64,000 nt of DNA from Arthrobacter sp. UNC362MFTsu5.1 (GCF_000685965.1 NZ_JMLE01000001.1:1-64000), one strand, 5' to 3'; numbered from the stretch's first letter, positions 14,686 to 24,195 are shown. The notes: a model not told the origin generated them from the letters alone. Numbers and translations are program-made.

Positions 14686-16122
14686 ATGTCAGCACACATC
14701 GGTGTCACCGGCCTTGCGGTGATGGGGGCCAACCTCGCCCGCAACCTGGCCCGGAACGGCTTCACCGTTGCCCTGCACAACAGGTCTGTTGAGAAGACTG
14801 ACGCGCTGCTGGAAAAGCACGGACACGACGGCGACTTCGTGCGTACCGAGACCCTCCAGGAGCTCGTGGATTCGCTGGAAAAGCCCCGCCGCGTTTTGAT
14901 CATGGTCAAGGCCGGCAAGCCGGTCGACTCCGTGATCGAACAGCTGGAACCCCTGCTGGAAGCCGGCGACATCATCATCGACGCCGGCAACTCGCACTAC
15001 GAGGACACCCGCCGCCGCGAAGCGGCCCTGGCCAAGAAGGACCTGCACTTCGTAGGCATCGGTGTTTCCGGCGGTGAGGAAGGCGCCCTGAACGGCCCGT
15101 CCATCATGCCCGGCGGTTCCAAGGAGTCCTACGACGCCCTCGGACCGCTGCTGGAAAAGATCGCCGCTAATGTTGACGGCCAGCCCTGCTGCGCCTGGAT
15201 CGGCACCGACGGCGCCGGCCACTTCGTCAAGATGGTCCACAACGGCATCGAATACGCCGACATGCAGGTCATCGGCGAAGCCTTCGACCTTCTCCGCTCG
15301 GGTGCCGGCATCGAACCGGCCGAGCAGTCCAAGATCTTCGCTGAGTGGAACAAGGGCGAGCTCGCCTCCTTCCTGATCGAAATCTCCGCCGAGGTCCTCG
15401 GCCACGTCGACACCCGCACCGGCAAGCCGTTCGTCGACGTCGTGGTGGACGCCGCAGGCCAGAAGGGCACGGGCCGCTGGACGGTTATCTCCGCACTCGA
15501 GCTGGGATCCCCGACGTCGGGCATCGCCGAATCCGTGTTCGCACGCGCCCTCTCGTCCCAGGCCGAGCAGCGCAAGCTGGCCCAGGAACTCCTGGCCGGC
15601 GAAGAAATCGCCGTCGAGGTTCCGGAAACGTTCGTCGAGGACGTGCGCCAGGCTCTGTACGCCTCCAAGCTGGTTTCCTACGCCCAGGGCCTGGACATGC
15701 TGACCTCGGCCGCGAAGGAATACGGCTGGGACCTGAAGCTGGACGAGATCGCTTCCCTGTGGCGCGGCGGCTGCATCATCCGTGCGGAACTGCTGAAGGA
15801 AATCACCAAGGCCTACGCCGCTGAGGAAAAGCCCGCCAACCTGCTGTTCGCACCGGCCTTCACCAAGGCCATCGCCGAGGTCCTGCCGGCATGGCGCCGA
15901 GTGGTGGCCACGGCTGTTCAGCTGGGCATCCCGGTGCCGGTGTTCTCCTCGTCGCTCGCATACTACGACGGCCTGCGCCGCAAGCGCCTGCCGGCCGCGG
16001 TGATCCAGGGCCAGCGCGACCTCTTCGGTGCGCACACCTACGGCCGTGTTGACGCCGAGGGCACGTTCCACACCCTGTGGGGCGAGGACAAGTCCGAAAT
16101 CGAGGCAGTGGACACCCACTAG
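14686..16122 (+). CDS. gnd: 6-phosphogluconate dehydrogenase, decarboxylating
   Basis: A 478-residue enzyme of the oxidative pentose phosphate pathway that converts 6-phosphogluconate to ribulose 5-phosphate with reduction of NADP+ and loss of CO2. Motifs are GVTGLAVMGANLARNLARNG (cofactor), IIIDAGNSHYEDT, GIGVSGGEEGALNGPSIMPGG, catalytic Lys and His in HFVKMVHNGIEYADMQ and the C-terminal LIQ-like AAVIQGQRDLFGAHTYGR. Full length for the family. ATG 14686 has TTGGAG 5 nt upstream. Its leader holds a TTGACA box and a perfect inverted repeat, so it is probably controlled with the neighbouring sugar-acid genes. Confidence 0.96.
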   Translation: MSAHIGVTGLAVMGANLARNLARNGFTVALHNRSVEKTDALLEKHGHDGDFVRTETLQELVDSLEKPRRVLIMVKAGKPVDSVIEQLEPLLEAGDIIIDAGNSHYEDTRRREAALAKKDLHFVGIGVSGGEEGALNGPSIMPGGSKESYDALGPLLEKIAANVDGQPCCAWIGTDGAGHFVKMVHNGIEYADMQVIGEAFDLLRSGAGIEPAEQSKIFAEWNKGELASFLIEISAEVLGHVDTRTGKPFVDVVVDAAGQKGTGRWTVISALELGSPTSGIAESVFARALSSQAEQRKLAQELLAGEEIAVEVPETFVEDVRQALYASKLVSYAQGLDMLTSAAKEYGWDLKLDEIASLWRGGCIIRAELLKEITKAYAAEEKPANLLFAPAFTKAIAEVLPAWRRVVATAVQLGIPVPVFSSSLAYYDGLRRKRLPAAVIQGQRDLFGAHTYGRVDAEGTFHTLWGEDKSEIEAVDTH

Positions 16123-16144
16123 CTTCAAGCCACACCGTGCTATG

Positions 16145-16197
16145 ACGGCAACGGCCGGCGCTTCCCGGATACTCTGGGACGTGCCGGCCGTTGCCGT
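16145..16197 (+). terminator. Hairpin after gnd
   Basis: A 15-bp perfect stem (16145-16159 with 16183-16197; arm ACGGCAACGGCCGGC) lies 23 bp after the gnd stop. It has a 23-nt loop and only a short T run, so terminator activity is inferred. Confidence 0.55.
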
Positions 16198-16275
16198 TTG
16201 CGGACTACCCTCTCGGTGGCAGCGGCTTCCCATCGCAGCCTGTCCAATGATTGTCGTCTCCAAGGAGTGCAGCCC

Positions 16276-17109
16276 ATGTCGCAGCCAGTCGCGTTTGTTA
16301 CCGGTGCGTCCACCGGCATCGGCTTCGAGGCCGCCAGGAAGCTGAGTGAGCACGGATTCACTGTGTACGCAGGCGCCCGCCGGGTCGAGAAGATGGAGCC
16401 GCTGAAGGCCCACGGGGTGAAGGTGCTGGCGCTGGATGTCACGGACGAGGCGTCCATGGCGGCGGCCGTGGGCGGAATCCTCGAGGCGCACGGCCGGATC
16501 GATGTCCTCGTGAACAACGCCGGCTACGGGTCCTACGGGTCCTTGGAAGAGGTGGAACTGGCTGAAGGCCGGCGGCAGTTCGACGTCAACGTCTTCGGCC
16601 TGGCGCGCATGACACAGCTGGTGCTGCCCGTCATGCGGGCCGCCGCCCAAGGGAGGATCATCAACGTTTCCTCCATCGGCGGCAAGATGTACGAGCCCCT
16701 CGGCGCCTGGTACCACGCCACGAAGTTCGCCGTCGAGGGCCTGAGTGACTCCTTGCGCCTGGAGCTCAAGCCGCACGGCATCAAGGTGTCAATCATCGAA
16801 CCGGCGGGCACGCAGACTGAATGGGGAGGCATCTCGGGCGAGAGCCTGCTGGAAACGTCCGGGCATGGCCCCTACCGGGACCAGGCCAAAATCGTCGCCG
16901 CGGCGCTGGCCTCCACCGAAGGTTCCAGCATGTCAACGCACCCGGCTGTCATCGCCGATGCCATTGTCCACGCCGCAACGGCAGCCCGGCCGAAGACGCG
17001 CTACCCGGTGGGCAAGGGCGCCCGCGCCATCCTGGCCCTGCGAAGGATCCTGCCGGACCGCGCGTTCGACGTAGTGTTCTGGACTATCTACCAGCGGCTG
17101 GGCCGCTAG
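16276..17109 (+). CDS. Short-chain dehydrogenase/reductase with extended C-terminus
   Basis: A 277-residue classical SDR. The cofactor loop is [17 protein letters not shown], followed by [22 protein letters not shown] and the catalytic tetrad: Asn, Ser in NVSSIGGKM, and Tyr/Lys in [23 protein letters not shown] follows. The tail, with [23 protein letters not shown], resembles oxidoreductases acting on steroids, retinoids or lipids; the substrate is unknown. ATG 16276 has AAGGAG 8 nt upstream. The gene stands alone and its 3' end overlaps the convergent cysE gene by 4 bp. Confidence 0.88.
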   Translation: MSQPVAFVTGASTGIGFEAARKLSEHGFTVYAGARRVEKMEPLKAHGVKVLALDVTDEASMAAAVGGILEAHGRIDVLVNNAGYGSYGSLEEVELAEGRRQFDVNVFGLARMTQLVLPVMRAAAQGRIINVSSIGGKMYEPLGAWYHATKFAVEGLSDSLRLELKPHGIKVSIIEPAGTQTEWGGISGESLLETSGHGPYRDQAKIVAAALASTEGSSMSTHPAVIADAIVHAATAARPKTRYPVGKGARAILALRRILPDRAFDVVFWTIYQRLGR

Positions 17110-17690
17110 ATCCGGTACTCGATGTAGTACTCGGCAGGGTCCACAGCCGGTTTGGTTTCGCGCTGGGCATCCCGGTGGCGCCATGTTGCAGGAACACCGG
17201 TGATGATGGATTCCGGCGGGGCGTCCTTCACCACCACAGCGTTGGCGCCCACTGCGCTGTCCCGGCCAATGGTGATGGGGCCCAGGATCTTGGCGCCCGC
17301 GCCGATGGTCACGCGGTCCCCGATGGTGGGGTGCCGCTTGACCTTCGCCAGCGAGCGTCCGCCCAGGGTGACGCCGTGATAGATCATCACGTCCTCACCG
17401 ATCTCCGCCGTCTCACCGATGACCACGCCCATGCCGTGGTCGATGAAGAAGCGCTTGCCGATGGTCGCGCCCGGGTGGATCTCGATCCCGGTCAGGAACC
17501 GTGCCAGCTGCGAAATCAGCCGTGCCGGGAAGCGCAGCGACGGATTCTGCCAGAGCTTGTGCGTCAGGCGGTGCGCCCAGATCGCGTGGAGGCCGGAGTA
17601 GGCAAAAAAGTTCTCAAAAGAGCCTCGAGCCGCCGGGTCATGCGACCGGGCGGCGTCGAGGTCTTCCTTAAGTCTTGCGAAGAAGCTCAC
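17106..17690 (-). CDS. cysE: Serine O-acetyltransferase
   Basis: A 194-residue cytoplasmic enzyme making O-acetylserine from serine and acetyl-CoA, the first step of cysteine synthesis. After a helical N-terminus comes a left-handed beta-helix of hexapeptide repeats: [31 protein letters not shown], then GVTLGG and [14 protein letters not shown]. The catalytic Asp/His lie in IDHGMG, and the C-terminal VVVKDAPP turn is standard. It is a short-type CysE lacking a long N-terminal extension. It begins 41 nt after cysK in the same direction, so cysK-cysE form an operon. Confidence 0.95.
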   Translation of the reverse strand: MSFFARLKEDLDAARSHDPAARGSFENFFAYSGLHAIWAHRLTHKLWQNPSLRFPARLISQLARFLTGIEIHPGATIGKRFFIDHGMGVVIGETAEIGEDVMIYHGVTLGGRSLAKVKRHPTIGDRVTIGAGAKILGPITIGRDSAVGANAVVVKDAPPESIITGVPATWRHRDAQRETKPAVDPAEYYIEYRI

Positions 17691-17731
17691 AAAGACCTTT
17701 CTACAGGAAACGGTGAATGGCGGGCTAAGGC

Positions 17732-18667
17732 TTAGCCTCGGATGTCGTCATAGAGCACGGTGGAGATGTAACGCTCGCCGAAGTCGCAGACAACCGCGAC
17801 GATGAGCTTACCGGCATTCTCCGGGCGCTTGGCGAGTTCGAGGGCTCCCCAGACGATCGCACCCGAGGAGATGCCGCCGAGGATGCCTTCCTTGACGCCG
17901 AGGTCGCGGGCAACGCGGACGGAGTCCTCCAAGGTGGCGTCCAGGACTTCGTCGTAGACGTTGGTGTCGAGGATTTCGGGAATGAAGTTGGCACCGATGC
18001 CCTGGATCTTGTGCGGGCCGGGGGCGCCGCCGTTCAGGATGGCGGAGTCCTTCGGCTCGATGGCAACGATCTGGACGTCGGGCTTGCGTTCCTTCAGGAC
18101 CTGGCCGACGCCGGTGACGGTGCCGCCGGTGCCGATGCCGGCGACGAAGATGTCCACCTTGCCGTCGGTGTCGGACCAGATTTCCTCGGCGGTGGTGGTG
18201 CGGTGGATCTCCGGGTTGGCTTCATTGGCGAACTGCTGGGCCCAGATGGAGTTCTCCGTGTTGGCCACGATCTCCTGGGCCTTCTCCACGGCGCCGCGCA
18301 TGCCTTCGGAACCCGGGGTAAGCACGATTTCCGCGCCGAAGGCGCGGAGCATGACACGGCGCTCGGTGGACATGGTCTCGGGCATGGTCAGGATGACCTT
18401 GTAGCCGCGGGCTGCACCCACCATGGCCAGGGCGATGCCCGTGTTGCCGGAGGTTCCTTCGACGATGGTTCCGCCGGGCTTGAGCGCGCCGGACTTCTCC
18501 GCTGCGTCCACAATGGCCACGCCGATACGGTCCTTGACGCTGTTGGCCGGGTTGTAGAACTCGAGCTTGACCGCCACATGGGCGTCGAGGCCCTCGGTCA
18601 GCCGGTTGAGCCTGACCAGCGGAGTGCCGCCGACAAGCTGGGTGACGTCGTCGTAGATCCGTGCCAT
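17732..18667 (-). CDS. cysK: Cysteine synthase A (O-acetylserine sulfhydrylase)
   Basis: A 311-residue PLP enzyme that replaces the acetyl group of O-acetylserine with sulfide to give cysteine. Motifs are [13 protein letters not shown], the PLP lysine in [11 protein letters not shown], the substrate loop [14 protein letters not shown], the phosphate-binding [12 protein letters not shown] and the C-terminal [10 protein letters not shown] region. The C-terminus lacks an obvious CysE-docking change. It is upstream of cysE with a 41-nt gap. The 77-bp region before ATG 18667 has no recognised riboswitch. Confidence 0.96.
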   Translation of the reverse strand: MARIYDDVTQLVGGTPLVRLNRLTEGLDAHVAVKLEFYNPANSVKDRIGVAIVDAAEKSGALKPGGTIVEGTSGNTGIALAMVGAARGYKVILTMPETMSTERRVMLRAFGAEIVLTPGSEGMRGAVEKAQEIVANTENSIWAQQFANEANPEIHRTTTAEEIWSDTDGKVDIFVAGIGTGGTVTGVGQVLKERKPDVQIVAIEPKDSAILNGGAPGPHKIQGIGANFIPEILDTNVYDEVLDATLEDSVRVARDLGVKEGILGGISSGAIVWGALELAKRPENAGKLIVAVVCDFGERYISTVLYDDIRG

Positions 18668-18744
18668 GTATTTGTGCCTATCTCTGAAGAGTTCTCTGAA
18701 CAGCGAATACTGAGGTCAGCCTAACGAGGGCGGCCGGAGCCTAG

Positions 18745-19269
18745 CTAAGCATTAAGCCATGCAGAGTAATATTTCCTTGCCTTGGCCAGCTTGGGGTTGA
18801 TGATCACCTGGCAGTAGCCCTGTTCCGGATGCTTGCCGTAGTAGTTCTGGTGGAAATCCTCGGCCACATGGAATACGGGCAGCCTGCTGACCTCGGTGAC
18901 GATCGGATGCGCCCACAGCGCCTGGTTCCGTTCGATCGCCTCCTCGAAAAGGATCTTTTCCTCCGTGGTCTCGTAAAACATGGACGAGCGGTACTGGGTA
19001 CCGACGTCGTATCCCTGGCGGTTGAGCGTGGTGGGATCGTGGAGGGCGAAGAACATGTCCAGGATGACCTCGGCCGGGATCACGTCCTCATCAAAGCTCA
19101 CCGCCACCACCTCGGCGTGGCCTGTGGTGCCCGAGCAGACCGAGTAGTAGTCCGGATGGCGGTCGTGGCCGCCGGTATAGCCGGAAATGACCGACGTAAC
19201 ACCCTTGGTTTGCTGGTAGACGGCGTCAAGGCACCAGAAGCAGCCTCCGCCAAGCACAAAAGTTTTCAT
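18745..19269 (-). CDS. msrA: Peptide-methionine (S)-S-oxide reductase
   Basis: A 174-residue repair enzyme that reduces the S-epimer of methionine sulfoxide in proteins. The catalytic motif GGGCFWC lies at about residues 7-13 and is followed by the family hallmarks VISGYTGG, YYSVCSGTTGHAEVV, the LHDPTTLNRQGYDVGTQYRS block and EDFHQNYYGKHPEQGYC. A resolving Cys lies near the C-terminus in QGYCQ. ATG 19269 is chosen over an upstream codon at 19308 because GAGG lies just before it and family members start at this point. Confidence 0.96.
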   Translation of the reverse strand: MKTFVLGGGCFWCLDAVYQQTKGVTSVISGYTGGHDRHPDYYSVCSGTTGHAEVVAVSFDEDVIPAEVILDMFFALHDPTTLNRQGYDVGTQYRSSMFYETTEEKILFEEAIERNQALWAHPIVTEVSRLPVFHVAEDFHQNYYGKHPEQGYCQVIINPKLAKARKYYSAWLNA

Positions 19270-19368
19270 GTCCTCTTCAATGGTTGAAGCGCGCCGATGA
19301 TTCCCCAACCACCTTACGAGACTGCTGCGCGTGCGGGCGAAGACGGCGGATAGGGTAAAAATGAGGGT

Positions 19369-20292
19369 ATGGAACCTGTGAACACCGACGTTGCAGAAGA
19401 CGCCCGTACCGCTGCTGATCCGGCCGGTGCTGAGTCTGACGCTGCCGAACCCTCGGATGCCCCGGCACTGGGCGAGATCCTGCTGGCCGTCGAAGAACTC
19501 TGGCCCGAATCACTCGCCGAGGAGTGGGACGAGGTGGGCCTTGTCGCAGGCCATCCCTCAGCAGTCGTCAGCAGGATCATGTTCGCGGTCGATCCCACCC
19601 TTGACGTCATCGAAGAAGCCATCGAATGGGGTGCTGACCTGCTGATCACGCACCACCCCCTTCTGCTCAAGGGCGTTACCTCCGTTGCGGCCACGACTGC
19701 CAAAGGCAAAGCCGTCCACCGCCTGATCGAATCCGGAACCGCGCTCCTGACCGTCCATACCAACGGTGACTCCGCGGTCGGGGGCGTCTCCGATGTCCTT
19801 GCGGACGCCCTTGGCCTCCATGATGTTGTGCCGCTGACTCCCGCCACGAACGGCCTGCCGGAGGAAGGCATCGGCCGCGTCGGGGACCTTGAAGACGTCA
19901 TGACGCTCGGGGACTTCGCAGCTCGCGTCTACGGCATCCTGCCCTCGGTCGCCGGCGGCGTCAGGGTCTCCGGGGACAAGGACGGCCTGGTGCGGCGCGT
20001 CGCCGTGTGCGGCGGCGCGGGGGACTCCCTGTTCAACGAGGTCCGGGCGAGCAACGCCGACCTCTTCGTGACCGCGGACCTCCGCCACCACCCGGCGTCA
20101 GAGGCGCGTGAGAATGCCGTAAATGACAGGCCGTACCTCATTGACGTTTCCCACTTCGCCAGCGAGTGGCTGTGGCTGCCGGCCGCGGCTGAGGCACTCG
20201 GAAACGTCCTCAGCGACCAGGGCCACGACGTCGACATCCGGGTCAGCACCACCAACAGTGATCCGTGGGACTTCATTCTGACTCCGGGCTAA
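19369..20292 (+). CDS. Nif3-like dinuclear metal centre protein
   Basis: A 307-residue member of the Nif3/YqfO family (sometimes annotated GTP cyclohydrolase 1 type 2). Metal ligands are visible in DLLITHHPLLLKG and in the later VTADLRHHPASE and DVSHFASEW segments. AEEWDEVGLVAGHPS is a family signature. The first ~30 residues (rich in Ala, Glu and Asp) form a non-conserved extension. The next gene, a coiled-coil protein, is co-oriented; the same pair occurs in mycobacteria. The exact cellular role is not established. Confidence 0.92.
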   Translation: MEPVNTDVAEDARTAADPAGAESDAAEPSDAPALGEILLAVEELWPESLAEEWDEVGLVAGHPSAVVSRIMFAVDPTLDVIEEAIEWGADLLITHHPLLLKGVTSVAATTAKGKAVHRLIESGTALLTVHTNGDSAVGGVSDVLADALGLHDVVPLTPATNGLPEEGIGRVGDLEDVMTLGDFAARVYGILPSVAGGVRVSGDKDGLVRRVAVCGGAGDSLFNEVRASNADLFVTADLRHHPASEARENAVNDRPYLIDVSHFASEWLWLPAAAEALGNVLSDQGHDVDIRVSTTNSDPWDFILTPG

Positions 20293-20413
20293 GCCTCGCG
20301 TGCGGGGGCCCCTGCCGGGGTTTAGCGAGGCAGGGGAGCACGCTAGGCGCTAGAGTCTAAACTGCGCCGGTCCGGTGCCCGGCCGTGGCCGGTAGGAACA
20401 AGCGGAGGTAATA

Positions 20414-21151
20414 GTGGCCAAGGCAGCACCGGCAGAACAGTTGAAATTGCTCGAACTGCAGGGACTCGACGCCAGGCTCAAATCGCTGTCCAACCGCCGC
20501 CGGACCCTCGAAAACGATCCCCGGATCAGCGACCTGCAGGCTGCGCTGTCCGTGGCCAACGGCGAACTCGGTGCCGCAAAAATGGCGGTCCACGACGCTG
20601 AAACCGAGCTCAAGCGCTCGGAAGCCGATGTGGAGCAGGTGGCGTCCAGGATCGAACGCGATGAAGCGCGACTGAACAGCGGCACCGGCCTGTCCAAGGA
20701 CCTGGTTGCCCTGCAAAGCGACATTGCCTCGCTCAACAAGCGGCGCTCGGCCCTTGAAGACGTGGAGCTCGAGGTCATGGAACGGCTGGAGGGACTCCGT
20801 GAACGCCAGGCGGCCCAGCAGAAGATCGTGGATGACGTCCAGGGATCCTTCGGCGGGATCCGGGCTGAGCTGGACGCCGCCCTGGCGGAGATTGCCGCCG
20901 AGGCCGCCGAAGTGGGCGCCGCTCGTGCGGAGTTCGCCGCCGGCCTTGATGCCGGATTGCTGGCAATTTACGACAAGACGCTCGCCAAGCGCGGAGTCGG
21001 GGCGGCTCGGTTGTTCCACGGCAAGTCCGAAGGTTCGGGGATGCAGCTGAGCCCCGGCGACCTTGCCGAGATCAAGGCAGCGGCCGAGGACGACATCGTG
21101 TTTTGCCCGGACTCCGGCTGCATCCTGGTCCGCTCCGCCGAATGGGCCTAG
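20414..21151 (+). CDS. Coiled-coil protein with degenerate C4 zinc-ribbon
   Basis: A 245-residue protein that is largely a coiled coil (about residues 8-175, e.g. LLELQGLDARLKSLSNRRRTLEND and VEQVASRIERDEARLNSG). It ends in the region where family members carry a CxxC...CxxC zinc ribbon. Here the first pair is missing (GMQLSPGDLAEIKAAAEDD) and the second reads FCPDSGCILVRS, so zinc binding is doubtful. The family is widespread in actinobacteria next to Nif3 proteins, but its function is unknown. The start is GTG 20414 with GGAGG about 7 nt upstream. It overlaps the convergent yaaA by 4 bp. Confidence 0.85.
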   Translation: MAKAAPAEQLKLLELQGLDARLKSLSNRRRTLENDPRISDLQAALSVANGELGAAKMAVHDAETELKRSEADVEQVASRIERDEARLNSGTGLSKDLVALQSDIASLNKRRSALEDVELEVMERLEGLRERQAAQQKIVDDVQGSFGGIRAELDAALAEIAAEAAEVGAARAEFAAGLDAGLLAIYDKTLAKRGVGAARLFHGKSEGSGMQLSPGDLAEIKAAAEDDIVFCPDSGCILVRSAEWA

Positions 21152-21912
21152 GCAGCGAGAATGATGTTGAGGGCGTGCGCTTTGCGTGAAGTGCCCTCGA
21201 CCAGCTCGGCTTCCCACTTTTCGCGGGCCGCCTTGAGCAGCTGAGCAGGGTTCCGGGGAGCGGCACCCCGGCGCGTCAGCAGGTGGCGGGCCAGCTCGCC
21301 GCGCGTGTGCTTGGCGAAGTGGCTGACCACCTTGCGCACGCCGTTCACCTCCGTAAACACGTTGACGGCAACAGTTTGCGCCGGCGGGGGAGCCCAAGCC
21401 GCGGAATAAGTGCTGGAGCGGCAGTCCACCAGAAGCTCCCCTTCGCTTGCGGCTGCCAGGGCCGCCGAAATCTGCGGCTTCCAGAATGACGCCAGGCGGC
21501 CGACGTCGGGCAGTGACGTACCCATGGACAGCCGGTAGGCGGGCACCCGGTCAGCAAAGCGGATGGCGCCCCAGAGGGCGGAGATGACCAGCACCGATTC
21601 ATCCGCCTTCCGGCGCTGCGCCGGCGTCAGCGACTGGTAGCCAAGTGCGTCGTACAGGACACCGGAATAGACCTGGTGCGCCGGCGCCGCCGGTTCCGTG
21701 TGCAGCCGGGTGTTGCGTTCGACGTCGGCACTGAGCGAAGCTCCGACGCCCAGCAGCGCGAGTGCGTCCCGGTGGGCGCTGACGTCCCCCAGTGCTTCGA
21801 GCACCTTTGCCCGGTAAGTGTTCAACACGGGAAAGCTCAGGGCGGTCCAGTCGACGGCTTCACCATGGACAGCGGGGGTCTTGCCTTCAGACGGGGGCAG
21901 CAGAATCAGCAC
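21148..21912 (-). CDS. yaaA: YaaA/DUF328 peroxide stress protein
   Basis: A 254-residue protein of the YaaA family, which in Escherichia coli lowers free iron and limits hydroxyl-radical damage under peroxide stress. Signatures are the N-terminal LILLPPSEGKT, the central YSGVLYDALGY, the SALWGAIRFADRVPAYRLSMG block and the C-terminal SHFAKHTRGELARHLL. GTG 21912 has no ribosome binding site; TAAGAT ends exactly 6 nt before it, so the mRNA is probably leaderless. The 3' end overlaps the convergent coiled-coil gene by 4 bp. Confidence 0.93.
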   Translation of the reverse strand: MLILLPPSEGKTPAVHGEAVDWTALSFPVLNTYRAKVLEALGDVSAHRDALALLGVGASLSADVERNTRLHTEPAAPAHQVYSGVLYDALGYQSLTPAQRRKADESVLVISALWGAIRFADRVPAYRLSMGTSLPDVGRLASFWKPQISAALAAASEGELLVDCRSSTYSAAWAPPPAQTVAVNVFTEVNGVRKVVSHFAKHTRGELARHLLTRRGAAPRNPAQLLKAAREKWEAELVEGTSRKAHALNIILAA

Positions 21913-21957
21913 CGTACGATCTTACCGGCGCGGGGGGGCGGAGTGCTGTGCCGGTGG

Positions 21958-22794
21958 TCAGGCCAGGTTCCGCCCCAGGAACGAGATGACATCCGGCAGG
22001 ATGGAGCGCCAGTAGCCGCTGTCGTGGCCGCCGTCCTGGAACCCGCCTTCATGCTCCCCGGGCAGGCCGCTGACATAGTCCTTCACGCTGTAGAGCAGGT
22101 TGTCCGCGGTGCCGCAGTCGATCCTCTTGGGCAACATTTCCAGTTCCGGCCTGAGCGCGAAGATGTCGTTGGCCTCGAAGTCTGCGGCGCCGTCAAAGTT
22201 GTCCGCCCGCCCGGCGTCGTGCATGCTCCACACTGCCGGACTCATCGCTGCGACGGCACGGAGGCCGGGCAGCCGGTGCTGGGAGGCGAGGAGCAGGGCG
22301 CCGAAGCCGCCCATCGACAGGCCGAACACGGCGGTCCTGCCGGTGTCCAGCCCCTGGCTTGCCAGCAAAGGGAGGAATTCCTCCACCACCATGGACTGCG
22401 TGTCCGTTCCTGTTGCGCGCCGGTGCCACCAGCTTTCGCCGCCATCCACAGCCGCGATCGCAAAAGGCTGCCCGCCGCGGGCCACGTGCTGCGCCAGGAC
22501 CCGGTCAGCCTGCAGGTCGTCGAAAACCATCCGGTGGTCCGCGCCCGTACCGTGCAGGAAGAGTGCCACGGGCAGGGGCTGCTGGTCGCTGCCGGCACTG
22601 CCGCCCGGAATCGCCACGGACCAGTTCGTCCCCGTATCCGGGCGGAACCTCGACGTGAAGGAACCACTGCGCACTTCCGCCCTCGACGCCGTCAGGCCGT
22701 CACTGACCGGCGCACACCCCGCCAGCACAGCGGCGGTCACACCGCCGGCTCCGAGTTCCAGCAGCCGCCTGCGTCCGAGCGTCGGGAATTCCAT
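21958..22794 (-). CDS. Exported alpha/beta-hydrolase esterase, probable Tat lipoprotein
   Basis: A 278-residue esterase-D-like hydrolase. The N-terminus has LGRRRLLELGAGGVTAAVLAGC, with a twin-basic stretch and an LAGC lipobox (Cys about 27), so it is probably exported and lipid-anchored. The catalytic domain shows LFLHGTGAD (oxyanion loop), the nucleophile Ser in VFGLSMGGFGALLLA and a C-terminal His in GGHDSGYWRS. The substrate is unknown; related proteins include feruloyl and mycolyl-type esterases. TATGAT ends 6 nt before ATG 22794 with no ribosome binding site, so it is probably leaderless. Confidence 0.88.
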   Translation of the reverse strand: MEFPTLGRRRLLELGAGGVTAAVLAGCAPVSDGLTASRAEVRSGSFTSRFRPDTGTNWSVAIPGGSAGSDQQPLPVALFLHGTGADHRMVFDDLQADRVLAQHVARGGQPFAIAAVDGGESWWHRRATGTDTQSMVVEEFLPLLASQGLDTGRTAVFGLSMGGFGALLLASQHRLPGLRAVAAMSPAVWSMHDAGRADNFDGAADFEANDIFALRPELEMLPKRIDCGTADNLLYSVKDYVSGLPGEHEGGFQDGGHDSGYWRSILPDVISFLGRNLA

Positions 22795-22836
22795 AAGCCG
22801 ATCATAGGCGTGAAGGCCCCCATACCGGCCCGCCGC

Positions 22837-23649
22837 TCAGGCCGCCTTGATCGGCGGTTTGGCGGCGGCCGTCGCCGCCTGGTTTTCCCGGGCAAGGAAC
22901 GCGGACAGTTCGCCGATGGTACTCATCAGCGGCGCCGGGAAGACAACCGTCGAGTTCTTGTCCACCGCGATTTCGACCAGCGATTGCAGGTTCCGCAGCT
23001 GCAGGGCCAGCGGATGCGCCATCATGGTGTCCGACGCGTCGCCGAGCGCCGCTGCCGCGATGGCCTCGCCTTCCGCGGCGATGATCTTTGCCCTCTTCTC
23101 CCGCTCAGCCTCGGCCTGGCGGGCCATTGCGCGCTTCATGCTCTCGGGCAGTTGGATGTCTTTCAGTTCCACCAGGGTCACCTCGACACCCCAGGCCAGC
23201 GTCAGGGCATCAAGGATTTCCCGGATATCGCTGTTGATGCGCTCGGTTTCTGACAGCGTCTGGTCCAGGCTGTGCCTGCCGACCACCTTCCGCAACGTGG
23301 TTTGCGCGATCTGGTCGATTGCGGCCGCGACGTTCTCGATGGCCACAACGGATTTCACGGCGTCGACCACGCGGTAGTAGGCAACGGCGGAAATGTCGAC
23401 GCTCACGTTGTCCTGGGTGATGATGCCCTGCGACTGGATCGGCATGGTCACGATCCGCAGGCTGACCAACGGAAGGCGGTCGACAACCGGGATGATGAAC
23501 CGCAGGCCCGGGAGCCGAATGCCCATGACCCTGCCAAGCCGGAAGAGCACCCCCTGCTCATACTGCCGCACGATCCGGATGGACATCTTCAGGAAGATGA
23601 GCAGCAGCACTGCGACGGCGATAGCGATGTACGTACTGGTGGGGTCCAT
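22837..23649 (-). CDS. Slipin / SPFH (band 7) domain membrane protein
   Basis: A 270-residue stomatin-like protein. One N-terminal transmembrane helix (TYIAIAVAVLLLIFLKMSI, about 4-24) is followed by the SPFH domain: IVRQYEQGVLFRLGRVMGIRLPG, the IVTMPIQSQGIITQDNVSVDISAVAYYRV core and QTTLRKVVGRHSLDQTLSE. A charged helical segment ERQAEAEREKRAKIIAAEGE-like region follows. Slipins scaffold membrane microdomains and often partner NfeD proteins; none is seen here. ATG 23649 is preferred because AGGGG lies 8 nt upstream. Confidence 0.93.
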   Translation of the reverse strand: MDPTSTYIAIAVAVLLLIFLKMSIRIVRQYEQGVLFRLGRVMGIRLPGLRFIIPVVDRLPLVSLRIVTMPIQSQGIITQDNVSVDISAVAYYRVVDAVKSVVAIENVAAAIDQIAQTTLRKVVGRHSLDQTLSETERINSDIREILDALTLAWGVEVTLVELKDIQLPESMKRAMARQAEAEREKRAKIIAAEGEAIAAAALGDASDTMMAHPLALQLRNLQSLVEIAVDKNSTVVFPAPLMSTIGELSAFLARENQAATAAAKPPIKAA

Positions 23650-23788
23650 CAGGATCCCCTCTTTTCTTGCATGAGTTGACCTGGTCCAATTGTCCCACCT
23701 GGCGCCCGAAACGTCCCTCCGTGCGCCCGAAACGTCCCTCCGGGGCGGTCCGCAGGACGTCCCGCACGGCGGGTGCCGGTGCAGCACG

Positions 23789-23794
23789 TAGAAT
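23789..23794 (+). promoter_or_regulatory. Likely -10 element of rnpB
   Basis: TAGAAT lies 7 nt before the predicted 5' end of the RNase P RNA. No clear -35 box is seen. Confidence 0.55.
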
Positions 23795-23801
23795 GAAATG
23801 C

Positions 23802-24195
23802 GGATGGGTTGACCAGGCGGCCGCGCGTCACGCAAGTGGCTCGAGGAACGTCCGGGCTCCGCAGAGCAGGGTGGTGGGTAACGCCCACTCGGGGCAACCC
23901 GCAGGCCAGTGCCACAGAGAATAGACCGCCTGCGTCGCGCCGGTTTGAAAGCGGCACGAAGCAGGTAAGGGTGAAACGGCGGTGTAAGAGACCACCAGCT
24001 TCCCGGGTGACCGGGAAGGCTAGGTAAACCCCACCCGGAGCAAGGCCAGACAGGGCACGTTCGAGGGCTGCTCGCCCGAGTGTCCGGGTAGGCCGCTGGA
24101 GGGCGTCGGCAACGGCGTTCGTAGATGGATGGCCGCTACTCCCGCACCGGCAACGGCGCGGGAACACAGAACCCGGCGTATCGGTCAACCCATCC
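23802..24195 (+). ncRNA. rnpB: RNase P RNA (type A)
   Basis: The catalytic RNA subunit of RNase P, which matures tRNA 5' ends. The terminal helix P1 is formed by GGATGGGTTGACC (23802-23814) and GGTCAACCCATCC (24183-24195). Conserved blocks are present in order: GAGGAACGTCCGGGCTCC, the AGGGTGGTGGGTAACGCCCA region, CCACAGAGAATAGACCGCC, GGTAAGGGTGAAACGGCGGT and the CR V-type block GGTAAACCCCACCCGGAGCAAG. Reading frames across this interval are artefacts. The length of about 394 nt is normal for actinobacteria. Confidence 0.96.

Noticed and set aside
14689-16776. A 695-codon minus-strand frame over gnd
   Set aside because: It is the shadow of gnd and the following SDR gene; no start signal or domain content.
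18668-18744. A cysteine- or SAM-type riboswitch before cysK
   Set aside because: Only 77 bp with a weak GTTCTCTGAAC-type repeat; no recognisable riboswitch core or terminator/antiterminator pair.
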